Positions 26,174 to 34,993 of a stretch of 64,000 bases of DNA are shown in pieces. This DNA is from Flavisolibacter longurius. GTDB lineage: Bacteria; Bacteroidota; Bacteroidia; Chitinophagales; Chitinophagaceae. The notes below the pieces were generated by a model. That model was not told the origin of the DNA, ran no database searches, and worked only from the letters and a program-made list of their open reading frames with translations. Location: positions 1-64,000 of the forward strand of contig JACJGO010000014.1 of assembly GCA_014163555.1 (NCBI GenBank). The letters run 5' to 3'. A program made the position numbers and the translations under genes. Every line of letters begins with the position of its first letter. Position 1 is the first letter of the stretch.

Positions 26174-27460
26174 ATGAAACAGAAAAACGGTTTTCTCGTT
26201 GCCTTTATTCTGGTGACCTCCCTTTTCTTTCTCTGGGCGTTTTTGCACAATATCAATCCTATCCTGATCCCGCACCTGAAGAAAGCCTGCAGGCTGACGG
26301 ACACCGAAAGTGCATTGATCGACTCATCGGTTTACCTGGGCTATTTTTTTGTGGCCCTGCCGGCCGGCTGGTTTATGCACCGCTTTGGTTATGTCAAGGG
26401 TATTTACCTGGGGTTAGCGCTTTATTGCATTGGTGCCTTTCTTTTTATACCGGCGGCGGGTACCCGCAGTTATGTTTTTTTTCTGTTTGCCCTTTTTGTA
26501 ATGGCCGGCGGCGCAACGTTTTTAGAAACGGTTGCCAATCCTTATGTTACAAAATTGGGTGATCCTGCGGGAGCAGCCCAGCGCTTGAACTTTGCGCAAT
26601 CCTTCAATGGGGTCGGTGCATTTATTGCGCCTCTGATTGGCGGTCAATTTATACTTTCGGGAATTGAACATTCTGAAGCTGAACTGGCAGCCATGGCCCC
26701 AGCCCAACTGGATGCTTACCTGGCCTCCGAAGCAGCCACGGTTAAAATGCCTTACCTGGCCATTGGTGGCGCCGTTTTGCTGATCCTTCTGCTTTTTCTT
26801 TTTGTTCGTATTCCGGAGATCCGTGAAAAAAGCAGCGGCGCACCGGGCAGTGGATTTTCCTTCCGGGTGTTGCGGCACAAGCAGCTTCGTTATGCCATCA
26901 TTGCCGAATTTTGTTCAGTAGGGGCGCAGGTTTGCGTGGGCTCTTTCTTTATTCGCTATTCGCGGTATGTAAACGATATCCCTGAAAAAGATGCCGCCTT
27001 TATGTGGGGTGGCATTGCGATGGTAGGCTTTATGGTGGGCCGCTTTGCCGGGACGTTTTTAATGCGCTATATCCGGCCTGCAACGCTGCTGTATACATTT
27101 GCCTTCATCAACGTGCTGCTGCTGGTGGTGGCCCTTGCCGCTTCGTCACAGGTAGCCATCTATGCTGTGGTGGCCACACCGTTCTTTATGTCTATTATGT
27201 TCCCTACTATTTTTGCGCTGGGCATTGCGGGATTGGGTGAAGAAACAAAGATCGCTTCCTCATTGCTGGTAATGTCAATTGTAGGCGGTGCGTTTTTCCC
27301 TCTTATTATGGGATGGATCAGCGATTCTACCGGCAACATCCAGATTGCTTATATTGTACCGCTTTTCTGTTTTCTGGTGATTCTTTGGTTTGGTTTTACA
27401 CAGCGAAAAACAATGCTGGAAGAAACACCGACAGATGCTCACGCCATGCAACCCGCATAA
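26174..27460 (+). CDS. fucP: FucP-like sugar:proton symporter (MFS)
   Basis: About 428 residues with twelve membrane segments. FFLWAFLHNINPILIPHLKK and the GGATFLETVANPYVT motif are typical of the FucP branch of the major facilitator superfamily, and the C-terminal half has the GRFAGTFLMRYI loop. The ATG at 26174 is preferred to a TTG two codons upstream. It brings in L-fucose (or a related 6-deoxyhexose) with protons. Operon position supports fucose use. Confidence 0.85.
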   Translation: MKQKNGFLVAFILVTSLFFLWAFLHNINPILIPHLKKACRLTDTESALIDSSVYLGYFFVALPAGWFMHRFGYVKGIYLGLALYCIGAFLFIPAAGTRSYVFFLFALFVMAGGATFLETVANPYVTKLGDPAGAAQRLNFAQSFNGVGAFIAPLIGGQFILSGIEHSEAELAAMAPAQLDAYLASEAATVKMPYLAIGGAVLLILLLFLFVRIPEIREKSSGAPGSGFSFRVLRHKQLRYAIIAEFCSVGAQVCVGSFFIRYSRYVNDIPEKDAAFMWGGIAMVGFMVGRFAGTFLMRYIRPATLLYTFAFINVLLLVVALAASSQVAIYAVVATPFFMSIMFPTIFALGIAGLGEETKIASSLLVMSIVGGAFFPLIMGWISDSTGNIQIAYIVPLFCFLVILWFGFTQRKTMLEETPTDAHAMQPA

Positions 27461-27481
27461 TTTTTACACCAATACCTTACC

Positions 27482-27823
27482 ATGCAACGCTATTGTCTTA
27501 CACTGGATTTAAAAGATGATCCCGCCCTGATAGAAGAATACGAAGCCCATCACCGTGCTGTATGGCCGGAGATTATGCAAAGTATCCTGGATGCAGGCAT
27601 TTTGTCGATGGAAATTTACCGAGTAGAGAACCGCCTGTTTATGATCACGGAAACAGAGGATGATTTTTCATTTGAGAAAAAAGCGGCTGCAGACAGTGCG
27701 AATGCAAAGGTGCAGGAATGGGAAATCTTGATGTGGAACTACCAGCAGGCATTGCCTTTTGCAAAGGAAGGCGAGAAGTGGGTATTGCTAAAAAAGATCT
27801 TCTCACTGGCCGCAAAATCATAA
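27482..27823 (+). CDS. Sugar mutarotase, RhaM / L-fucose mutarotase family
   Basis: 113 residues. RhaM/DUF718 fold: YCLTLDLKDDPALIEEYEAHH, the conserved HH and WPEI, GILSMEIYR, and W-EILMW. Interconverts alpha and beta pyranose forms; in this operon an L-fucose mutarotase role is likely, as seen for RhaM-type proteins in Xanthomonas fucose clusters. 21 nt after the transporter gene. Confidence 0.85.
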   Translation: MQRYCLTLDLKDDPALIEEYEAHHRAVWPEIMQSILDAGILSMEIYRVENRLFMITETEDDFSFEKKAAADSANAKVQEWEILMWNYQQALPFAKEGEKWVLLKKIFSLAAKS

Positions 27824-27832
27824 ACAGGAAAC

Positions 27833-28381
27833 ATAAATCTGCCATTACAAAATTAGATCATCATTGTAACCGGCTTTGCCAAAGACATCGGGGCAGGCAT
27901 AGCCAAACTCCTGGCGGCAGAAGGTGCCCACTCGGTGATCATCGGCGGAATGAAGCTGACAATGAGAAAGCAGTGGAGGAGGTCCGGACGGCTGGTGGTA
28001 AGGCGTCATTGGAAACGGCTGAACTAACCCAGCCCGAGGAATACAAAAACGTAGTTGAAGATATAATTGCAAGCATGGAACCATTCATGGTGTGGTAAAA
28101 ATTGCCGGCGTCAATGATGGGGTTGGGTCGGAAAATGGATGCTAAAAACCTCTGTACAATGGCTGCATAAAAACCTCGTGCATTATTACCTAGTGGCGCA
28201 TCATTCCCTTTCCGAACTTAAAAAACACAAAGGCAGCATTGTAAATATATTTTCCAAAACGGCCGATACCAGGCAGGGAGGAACTTCTGCTTTTGCACCT
28301 TCAAACGGCGGAAGAAATGGTCTGACCCTGACGGGGGCGGGTGAGTTTGCCTGTTATTCTATTTTTCGGCTTCTCAGTTGA
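27833..28381 (+). pseudogene. Broken SDR gene, likely L-fucose dehydrogenase
   Basis: A former SDR gene is readable across several frames. The expected start is ATA at 27833, an in-frame TAG lies at 27854-27856, then IIVTGFAKDIGAGIAKLLAA continues until a -1 shift near 27945. NEADNEKAVEEVRTAGGK and VVEDIIASM follow, then a further shift near 28070 to HGVVKIAGVNDGVG, and another to LHKNLVHYYLVAHHSL and GSIVNIFSKTAD. The C-terminal third is missing. It sits at the operon end where the first catabolic enzyme, an L-fucose dehydrogenase, would fit. The functional assignment is inferred from family memory and context; the decay is directly visible. Confidence 0.8.
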
Positions 28382-28636
28382 ATTGGAATAGATTTCGTAC
28401 ACGAAAGCAATGAAAGGCTGAGTTGGTCTAATCCGGTCCATTTCGATGTACCCCAGCACATCAGCAGGTCATAAGACCTTTTTAACAATCACCACAAAAC
28501 TTTTAGGCGAACGGTTTATGTATTCTTAGCAGGAATAATTCTTGCAGCGAAAACGTATTTGTATTGTTAGTAGGGAAATGCATTCTCGAAATCCTAACAG
28601 CCTCAACCATTTTTCTTAACCATAAAATTAATTTTT

Positions 28637-28981
28637 ATGACCGGAAATTATCACCAGTACAAGACTTGTATTGACGCATGTTTGCGGTGCGCCGCTATTT
28701 GCAATCATTGTGCATCTTCCTGTACGCAGGAAGAAGATGTGAAAATGATGGCAAGGTGCATCCAGCTTGATATGGAATGTGCTGCCATATGTTATGCGGC
28801 CGCACAGTTGATGAGCCTTGGCAGTAGCAAGGCGGCAGAAATTTGCCGTATTTGTGCCGGTATGTGTGAAGCCTGTGCCGCAGAATGTGCTCACCACGAT
28901 GATCAACATTGCCAGGAATGTGCTGAGGCTTGTCGCCGATGTGCAGAAGAATGCCGGCGAATGGCAGGTGCCGCAGCATAA
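28637..28981 (+). CDS. Four-helix-bundle copper-binding protein (DUF326)
   Basis: 114 residues with 20 or so cysteines in repeated CxxCxxxC and CxxxCxxC patterns on predicted helices (CIDACLRCAAICNHC, CRICAGMCEACAAEC, CAEACRRCAEECRRM) plus His pairs. This is the Csp-like DUF326 family, cytosolic here since no signal peptide is present, storing many Cu(I) ions in the bundle core. Followed at once by a strong terminator, so monocistronic. Confidence 0.9.
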   Translation: MTGNYHQYKTCIDACLRCAAICNHCASSCTQEEDVKMMARCIQLDMECAAICYAAAQLMSLGSSKAAEICRICAGMCEACAAECAHHDDQHCQECAEACRRCAEECRRMAGAAA

Positions 28982-28986
28982 GAAAT

Positions 28987-29012
28987 TGCAGGTGAAAGCC
29001 TGCATTTTTTTT
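28987..29012 (+). terminator. Rho-independent terminator
   Basis: TGCAGG (28987-28992) and CCTGCA (28999-29004) form a stem with a 6-nt loop and are followed by eight T residues. It ends the copper-binding protein gene. Confidence 0.9.
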
Positions 29013-29354
29013 CCCAAATGAACATTTCATAATTGCGCAAGGTATTTTTTGCTTAAATCCTTTTGATTGCTACTTCCTGCTTTGAAATACGTGCAGAAAC
29101 GCCTACCTTACTATAATCAATCCCACTCTGTCAAAACAATGCTCTGTCCTGGAAAGCGCAAAAGGTATCACCTGTTTAATTGCCTGCCATGTCAGCTTTA
29201 CATAAAGTAATATGCTTTGATTTTGTAAACGATTTTCAGGCTGGTTCCAGCGCTCCATTTTGCATGGGTAAACCAACTTTTTTGTTATCCGCTATTCAGG
29301 TCCTTTTGCTACATCTTCCCTCATTTATTTGCGAAACTTTAAAACCGAAAACAT
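29013..29354. other. Intergenic, nothing recognised
   Basis: About 340 bp. Short frames only; one (29180-29485) runs into the next gene in another frame and lacks features. No exact promoter element or strong hairpin. Confidence 0.3.
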
Positions 29355-29948
29355 ATGCCTGCTATTCTTCCTGCCGCCGGAAAGCCACGCCTTTCCACTT
29401 CAGAACTTATTTCTTTACTGGAACCTTATGGTATCGACCGCGACAAACACCCCTTCATCATCGTAGGCATCCGTGCTTATTATAAAGACACTATGGGTGC
29501 CCCAGGTGTAAATGACAGGGGCATTTACGATGATGCCATTTTTATTCATTCACCTTCCGTTTTTGCTGCCTTTAATGGCAATACCGATCCTTCACGGGTG
29601 CGCGGGGGAACGGGATTTGGTGCCAACAAAGGAATGGCTTCGCTGAAACCTGGGCCCTGGTTCGTTCACAAATTCGATCACCATAACGGCAAGTACCTGG
29701 CCCTATGCCAGCGACTTGGCAAGGTTACGGTTATGCGAGATGGCGAGCCATCCTATGCCGATACCGGAAACTTTGGGATCAACATACACAAAGGGAGCTA
29801 CACCGGCACGTCAAGTCTTGGCTGCCAAACCATTCATCCCGATCAATGGGCCAGTTTTATTAACCTGGCGGTTGACCAAGCCAAACGGTATCATGGTACC
29901 CGGTGGAACAAGGTCTGCATACCATATGTACTTCTTGACCATAGCTGA
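29355..29948 (+). CDS. L,D-transpeptidase-like hypothetical protein
   Basis: 197 residues, no signal peptide. GIRAYYKDTMGAPGVNDRGI near the N-terminus is a distinctive block, and the C-terminal INIHKGSYTG...SSLGCQTIHP matches the HxG...SxGC catalytic pattern of YkuD-type L,D-transpeptidases (His145, Cys157). Similar proteins occur in phages and phage remnants as I recall, so a peptidoglycan-modifying or lytic role is plausible but not proven. No other phage gene is nearby. Terminator follows. Confidence 0.65.
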   Translation: MPAILPAAGKPRLSTSELISLLEPYGIDRDKHPFIIVGIRAYYKDTMGAPGVNDRGIYDDAIFIHSPSVFAAFNGNTDPSRVRGGTGFGANKGMASLKPGPWFVHKFDHHNGKYLALCQRLGKVTVMRDGEPSYADTGNFGINIHKGSYTGTSSLGCQTIHPDQWASFINLAVDQAKRYHGTRWNKVCIPYVLLDHS

Positions 29949-29996
29949 TAAGCAAAGAAGGAAGCTGTTTTGTTAACTGGTTTTACAGGTAACGAT

Positions 29997-30034
29997 AACC
30001 CGTGCATACGGAATTTATATGCATGGGTTTTTTA
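29997..30034 (+). terminator. Rho-independent terminator
   Basis: AACCCGTGCAT (29997-30007) pairs with ATGCATGGGTT (30019-30029), then TTTTT. One mismatch-tolerant long stem after the L,D-transpeptidase-like gene. Confidence 0.85.
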
Positions 30035-30148
30035 TATCAATAGGAATTTCCAATGGTTCATTGTAACAGAATACAAACCATTTTAAATCATCAACGCCCA
30101 TTGCCATCTTTGTGCATTCCTCTTATCTTTAAGCTTTAAGAAACGCTT

Positions 30149-31435
30149 ATGCGAAAGATTGCTTTTTCTCTCCTTTTTTCTTTCTTTCTTTTTATCCTCA
30201 ATGCACAACGAACTGTTATCTGGTGTGGCACTTTACTAACCGTTGCTGATAACGAGGCTAAAAAAGATATGACCATCCTGGTAATCGGCAACAGGATTGT
30301 TGGCGTGGAGAAAGGATTTACCAATCCTGGGCCGAATGATCGTGTTATTGACCTGAAAGACAAAACCGTTACACCCGGCTGGATGGATATGCACGTGCAC
30401 ATCAGCAGCGAAACCAGCCCGACTCAGTACATCGAACGCTTTCAACTGAACGAAGCAGATCATGCGTTTAAAAGCGTTGCGTTTGCCAAGAAAACCCTGC
30501 TTAGTGGCTTTACCACCATCCGCGACGCTGGAGGTACCGTGGTGCCCGGCCTTCGCAATGCTATCAATGCGGGCACCGTGGAAGGGCCCCGGATCATTGC
30601 CGCTGGTAAATCGATCGGTTCTACCGGTTCGCATGCTGATCCTACAAACGGTTACCGGCAAGACCTGATGGGAAATCCCGGTCCTGATGATGGCGTAGCC
30701 AATGGCGTGGATGAATGCATGAAGGCGGTGCGTCAGCGATACAAGGATGGCTCGGATGTGATCAAGATTGTTAGCACGGGCGGAGTGCTCAGTGTTGCCG
30801 CAAGCGGCAGCGGCTCGCAGTTTACGGAAGAAGAAATCAAAGCCATTGTAAAAACTGCTGCTGATTACGGCATGAAGGTAATGTGTCATGCGCATGGGGC
30901 AGAGGGCATCAAGCGGGCCATTCGTGCCGGTGTCACGTCTATTGAACACGGCTCCCTGCTGGATGATGAAGCGATTTCGCTTTTCAAACAATACGGCACC
31001 TGGTATGTGCCTACACTGACAGCCGGACGCTCTGTTGCCGATTCGGCACAAAAGCCGGGCTACTATCCGCCTGTGGTGGCGCAAAAAGCCATTGCCATTG
31101 GACCGAAGCTGAAAGAAGCGTTTGCAAAAGCCCACAAAGCGGGTGTAAAGATTGCCTTTGGTACCGATGCCGGTGTGTTTCGCCACGGAAGCAACTGGAT
31201 GGAATTTGTTTACATGGTTGATGCCGGTATGAAGCCGGCAGAAGCCCTTCGTTCCGCAACCTTACATGCGGCCACGCTCATTGGAAGGGAAGATGTATTG
31301 GGAACAATCGAGACAGGAAAACTTGCCGATATTGTTGCCGTTGATGGAGATCTACTCAAAAATCCGCAGGCATTTGGCCGCGTTGTTTTCGTTATGAAAG
31401 ACGGCGTTGTCTATAAGACAGCGGGCAAATTATAA
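30149..31435 (+). CDS. Exported metal-dependent amidohydrolase
   Basis: 428 residues with signal peptide (FSLLFSFFLFILNAQ). HxH at 82/84 (MDMHVHI), the bridging Lys in DVIKIVSTGG, CHAHG and SIEHGS histidines, and catalytic Asp in FGTDAG are all present. Xaa-Pro dipeptidase/imidazolonepropionase-like branch. The second exported amidohydrolase in the window (the other is at 10725) but clearly distinct in sequence. Substrate probably a dipeptide; not assigned. Confidence 0.9.
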   Translation: MRKIAFSLLFSFFLFILNAQRTVIWCGTLLTVADNEAKKDMTILVIGNRIVGVEKGFTNPGPNDRVIDLKDKTVTPGWMDMHVHISSETSPTQYIERFQLNEADHAFKSVAFAKKTLLSGFTTIRDAGGTVVPGLRNAINAGTVEGPRIIAAGKSIGSTGSHADPTNGYRQDLMGNPGPDDGVANGVDECMKAVRQRYKDGSDVIKIVSTGGVLSVAASGSGSQFTEEEIKAIVKTAADYGMKVMCHAHGAEGIKRAIRAGVTSIEHGSLLDDEAISLFKQYGTWYVPTLTAGRSVADSAQKPGYYPPVVAQKAIAIGPKLKEAFAKAHKAGVKIAFGTDAGVFRHGSNWMEFVYMVDAGMKPAEALRSATLHAATLIGREDVLGTIETGKLADIVAVDGDLLKNPQAFGRVVFVMKDGVVYKTAGKL

Positions 31436-31536
31436 ATAGATTGTTAACGGCTGTTTTGGGTATCGGTTTTCATTTTACCTTTTCGCACGAAACAGAAAGA
31501 ATTTTTTGACCATTTCAAAACAGGGATTGCTGTCTT

Positions 31537-33273
31537 ATGGGAGATTTTCAGATAAAGGTTCAGCCAAAGAATTATGATGTCATCATTGTCGGATCCGGTG
31601 CCGGAGGCGGCATGGCCGCTTATATGCTGGCCAATGCGGGTCTCAAAATCGCCCTACTGGAAGCCGGCCCGATGTACGACCCGGCAAAGAACGTCACCCA
31701 ATTAAAATATTCGTGGGAATCGCCCCGGCGCGGCGCTTCCACCAAGTACCGTCCTTTTGGTGATTTTGATGCGTCGTATGGCGGCTGGGAGCTGGATGAT
31801 GAACCCTATACAAAAGCGGAAGGCACCGATTGGTGGTGGTTTCGTTCCCGCATGCTGGGTGGCCGTACCAATCACTGGGGCCGTATTTCGCTGCGTTTTG
31901 GTCCAAAAGATTTTAAACGCCGTAGCATCGACGGGCTGGGAGAGGATTGGCCGATTACATACGATGAGATAAAACCTTATTACGACCGGCTGGATAAGAT
32001 GGTGGGTGTGTTTGGTACCAATGAAGGCCTGGAAAATGATCCGGATGGCATATTCTTACCACCTCCCAAACCGCGGTTGCATGAACTGTTCATAAAAAAT
32101 GCAGCCACCCAGGCTGGCGTTACGGTTATACCTTCCCGTTTGTCTATTCTCACCCAAAAGATCAACGACCAGCGGGGTGCCTGTTTCTACTGTTCGCAGT
32201 GCAACCGGGGCTGCACGGTGTATGCAGATTTTTCGTCTTCTTCCGTGCTGGTAAAACCAGCCATGGCCACGGGCAACGTGGATGTATTTGACAATGCCAT
32301 GGTGCGGGAAGTGCTGACCAACAACGATGGGCTGGCCACCGGTGTTTCCTATGTTCATACCAAAGATCTACAGGAATACCAGGTAAAAGGGCGTACGGTG
32401 ATTCTCGCCGCCAGCACTGGTGAAACAACAAGGATTCTTTTGAACTCAAAATCCGTCCGCCATCCTGCAGGACTCAGCAATAGCAGCGGCGTCGTGGGCA
32501 AATACCTGCACGACAGCACCGGGGCAGCCATGGGTGGTGTGCTGCCGAAGCTCTTCGACCGCAAACGCTACAACGAGGATGGCGTGGGCGGCATGCACGT
32601 TTACTCACCCTGGTGGCTGGACAATAAAAAATTGGATTTTCCCCGCGGTTATCACATCGAATATTGGGGCGGTATGGGCATGCCGGCTTACGGCTTTGGC
32701 TGGGGCATTGAAAACCAGAACGGAAAATTCCTGGTGAAAGGAAAACAAAAAGAAGGCGGCGGTTATGGCAAATCGCTGAAAGAGGACTACCGCTTTTTCT
32801 ACGGTGCCAGTGTTGGTATGGCCGGCAGGGGAGAAGCCGTTCCGCGGGAAGACAATTTTTGCGAGATCGATCCGACAGTCGTGGACAAATATGGTATTCC
32901 AGTGCTCCGCTTCAATGTAAAGTGGAGTGATTACGAGGTGAAGCAGGCCAAACACATGAAGGAAACGTTTAAGGAGATCATGCACAACATGGGTGCTGTA
33001 GTTACCTGGGGTGATGACGGTCCCGAAACAAATTATGGTTTGGAATCGCCTGGCAAGATCATTCACGAAGCCGGCACGGTGCGTATGGGTAACGATGCAA
33101 AACGTTTTGCGTTGAATAAATACAACCAGTCGCATGACTGTAAAAACCTGTTTGTGATGGACGGTGCTGCCTTTACCTCTCAGGCCGATAAAAACATCAC
33201 CTGGACCATCATGGCACTGGCTATGCGGGGATCGGAATATATCGTAGATCAAATGAAAAAGCGAAACCTGTAA
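31537..33273 (+). CDS. GMC-family oxidoreductase
   Basis: 578 residues. FAD-binding Rossmann start DVIIVGSGAGGGMAAYMLAN (14-33), GGRTNHWGR, then a Cys-rich block ACFYCSQCNRGC (around 210), and the GMC C-terminal domain with GTVRMG and NLFVMDGAAF. It oxidises sugars or alcohols and passes electrons on. The following gene encodes its gluconate 2-dehydrogenase-subunit-3-like partner, the same pairing as in glucoside 3-dehydrogenase systems. No signal peptide is seen in it; export may be with the partner's Tat signal. Confidence 0.9.
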   Translation: MGDFQIKVQPKNYDVIIVGSGAGGGMAAYMLANAGLKIALLEAGPMYDPAKNVTQLKYSWESPRRGASTKYRPFGDFDASYGGWELDDEPYTKAEGTDWWWFRSRMLGGRTNHWGRISLRFGPKDFKRRSIDGLGEDWPITYDEIKPYYDRLDKMVGVFGTNEGLENDPDGIFLPPPKPRLHELFIKNAATQAGVTVIPSRLSILTQKINDQRGACFYCSQCNRGCTVYADFSSSSVLVKPAMATGNVDVFDNAMVREVLTNNDGLATGVSYVHTKDLQEYQVKGRTVILAASTGETTRILLNSKSVRHPAGLSNSSGVVGKYLHDSTGAAMGGVLPKLFDRKRYNEDGVGGMHVYSPWWLDNKKLDFPRGYHIEYWGGMGMPAYGFGWGIENQNGKFLVKGKQKEGGGYGKSLKEDYRFFYGASVGMAGRGEAVPREDNFCEIDPTVVDKYGIPVLRFNVKWSDYEVKQAKHMKETFKEIMHNMGAVVTWGDDGPETNYGLESPGKIIHEAGTVRMGNDAKRFALNKYNQSHDCKNLFVMDGAAFTSQADKNITWTIMALAMRGSEYIVDQMKKRNL

Positions 33274-33353
33274 AACAGAACGCTTTTCAATTTAAAACAT
33301 AGAACTACAATAACCTGAACACAAGTGGTAAGCCACTTCTCAAACAAATTTGT

Positions 33354-34019
33354 ATGGACAGAAGAAAGTCGTTGAAAGTTCTTACCCTAAGTACCTTATC
33401 GGGTGGGTTGCTCCTGGATGCCTGCAAAAGCCCTGAAACGGAAGCCAAGCCGGAAGTGAAAAAAGGTGATGAGAAAAAACTGACCATTGACCGCACTGAT
33501 ACCGAAAAGGAGATTCACAAGCGGCTGATGAGTCAAACTTTTTTCACGGCGCATGAAATGGAAACCATCGCCATCCTTTCTGATATTATCATCCCTGCCG
33601 ACGAGGTTTCGGGGAGTGCTACCGATGCAGGCGTTCCGGCTTTCATTGAATTTATCGTGAAGGACAAACCCGAATTTCAAACGCCGATGCGGGGTGGTTT
33701 GCGCTGGCTGGATCTGCAAATGGGCAAGCTTTACGGCACCTCGTTCAAAGACAGCAAGCCGGAGCAGCGGATTGCTGTGGTGGATGCAATAGCTTACCCG
33801 GCAAAAGCAAAGCCTGACCTGCAACAAGGGGTTGCCTTCTTCAGTTTAATGCGGAATCTTACCGCTACAGGCTTTTATTCTTCTGAAATCGGGATGAAAG
33901 ACGTGGGCTATGTTGGCAACAGGCCAAACCAGTGGAACGGCGTTCCCGATGAAGTTTTAAAACAATACGGGCTTTCCTACACGGAAAAAGAGTTGAAGGA
34001 GAGTGTGAAATTTGCCTAA
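33354..34019 (+). CDS. Gluconate 2-dehydrogenase subunit 3-like protein
   Basis: 221 residues. The start DRRKSLKVLTLSTLSGG is a Tat-like twin-arginine signal with a following Cys (LLLDAC), so it may be an exported lipoprotein. The body has the subunit-3 pattern (ETIAILSDIIIPAD, GVPAFIEFIV, RGGLRWLD, GFYSSEIGMKD). It is the small subunit that pairs with the upstream GMC enzyme, helping export or electron transfer. 80 nt downstream of it. Confidence 0.9.
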   Translation: MDRRKSLKVLTLSTLSGGLLLDACKSPETEAKPEVKKGDEKKLTIDRTDTEKEIHKRLMSQTFFTAHEMETIAILSDIIIPADEVSGSATDAGVPAFIEFIVKDKPEFQTPMRGGLRWLDLQMGKLYGTSFKDSKPEQRIAVVDAIAYPAKAKPDLQQGVAFFSLMRNLTATGFYSSEIGMKDVGYVGNRPNQWNGVPDEVLKQYGLSYTEKELKESVKFA

Positions 34020-34029
34020 ATAAAGGATT

Positions 34030-34479
34030 ATGAAAACGGTTTTCTTTTTATTAGCCGCCGCTTTTTTTGGGGCAATGCCTTCTGCCTTTGCGCAGAAAAA
34101 GCCCAGGATCAATCACATTGCGCTTTCAGTGGCCCAACTGGAGCGAAGCCGGGTCTTTTATCAGGAGGTGATTGGACTCGACACAATTCCAGAACCGTTT
34201 CACGATGGGCGGCATGTTTGGTTTTCCGTTAGCGAAGGGGCGCATCTGCACCTGATCCAGAATCCGCCTCCCATTGAAGTACCTTCAAAAAATACGCACC
34301 TCTGCTTTAGTGTGCCGGATATGAAAACCTTTGTGGCCACGCTTCAGAAGAAGAATATCCGGTTTGAAGACTGGCCCGGAAAGGTATCGGCTATCACCAC
34401 CCGAACCGATGGTATTCACCAGATTTACCTGCAGGATCCCGATGGCTATTGGGTCGAGATCAATGATGACTATAAGTGA
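34030..34479 (+). CDS. Exported VOC-family protein
   Basis: 149 residues with signal peptide (VFFLLAAAFFGAMPSAFAQ). The remainder is one glyoxalase/VOC module: RINHIALSVAQLERSRVFY at the start, a metal-site His in INHIA, HLHLIQ, and the closing YLQDPDGYWVEIND Glu. 10 nt after the subunit-3 gene, so probably co-transcribed; a role on the product of the GMC enzyme is possible. Confidence 0.8.
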   Translation: MKTVFFLLAAAFFGAMPSAFAQKKPRINHIALSVAQLERSRVFYQEVIGLDTIPEPFHDGRHVWFSVSEGAHLHLIQNPPPIEVPSKNTHLCFSVPDMKTFVATLQKKNIRFEDWPGKVSAITTRTDGIHQIYLQDPDGYWVEINDDYK

Positions 34480-34728
34480 TTCTAAAATAGTAAACTTATC
34501 CTGAGAAGTAAGCAAGATTGGTTTAATATAAATTCATTCTTCAATTATTCTCAATTGTGTGCAGGCAATCCCTAAAGGAGTTGCCTTTGAAGTGAACATA
34601 TCCATATTGAAGGCTCACGCTAAATCTTAACAAAACCCTCATAATTTTGCTTTGCGTGACCTGTGGCGGATCCAACCTCAGTTTTATCGTTTTCTAAAGG
34701 GAAACGGGAGAGCGGTTAACATTTTTTT

Positions 34729-34760
34729 TTGCACTTATTCTTGCAAACAATATACATTTG
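34729..34760 (+). promoter_or_regulatory. Arginine-operon promoter (TTG-N21-TACATTTG)
   Basis: TTG (34729-34731), a 21-nt spacer and TACATTTG (34753-34760) match the Bacteroidota -33/-7 consensus fully. Another exact -7 (TAATTTTG) lies at 34642-34649 without a good -33. The leader to the GNAT start is about 225 nt. It contains tandem TTTCACGC (near 34814-34831) but no recognised attenuator or riboswitch. Confidence 0.65.
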
Positions 34761-34993
34761 TGCCTTATTACGAAAAGCGGTGAACATTACCTCTCATACA
34801 AAACATTACATCTTTCACGCCTTTCACGCAACGGCGATGCTATCGGTATGTTTTGACCTTTTCCGCTATCTTTCAAGACGACCTCTGGTCTGATAGGACG
34901 AGCCACTTACCAGGGCCCCTATCAGTGAACACTTCCCCGTGAATTAATTGGTACAGGATTGGTAATCCAAAACAATTCAAGCTTTTTACAACA

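Noticed and set aside
30236-31186. A 316-codon minus-strand frame opposite the amidohydrolase gene
   Set aside because: The plus-strand gene has all catalytic motifs; the opposite frame is His/Arg-rich from reverse reading.
34761-34993. Arg operon leader considered as attenuator or riboswitch
   Set aside because: No Arg-rich leader peptide, terminator/antiterminator pair or known riboswitch core could be seen; only a tandem TTTCACGC.
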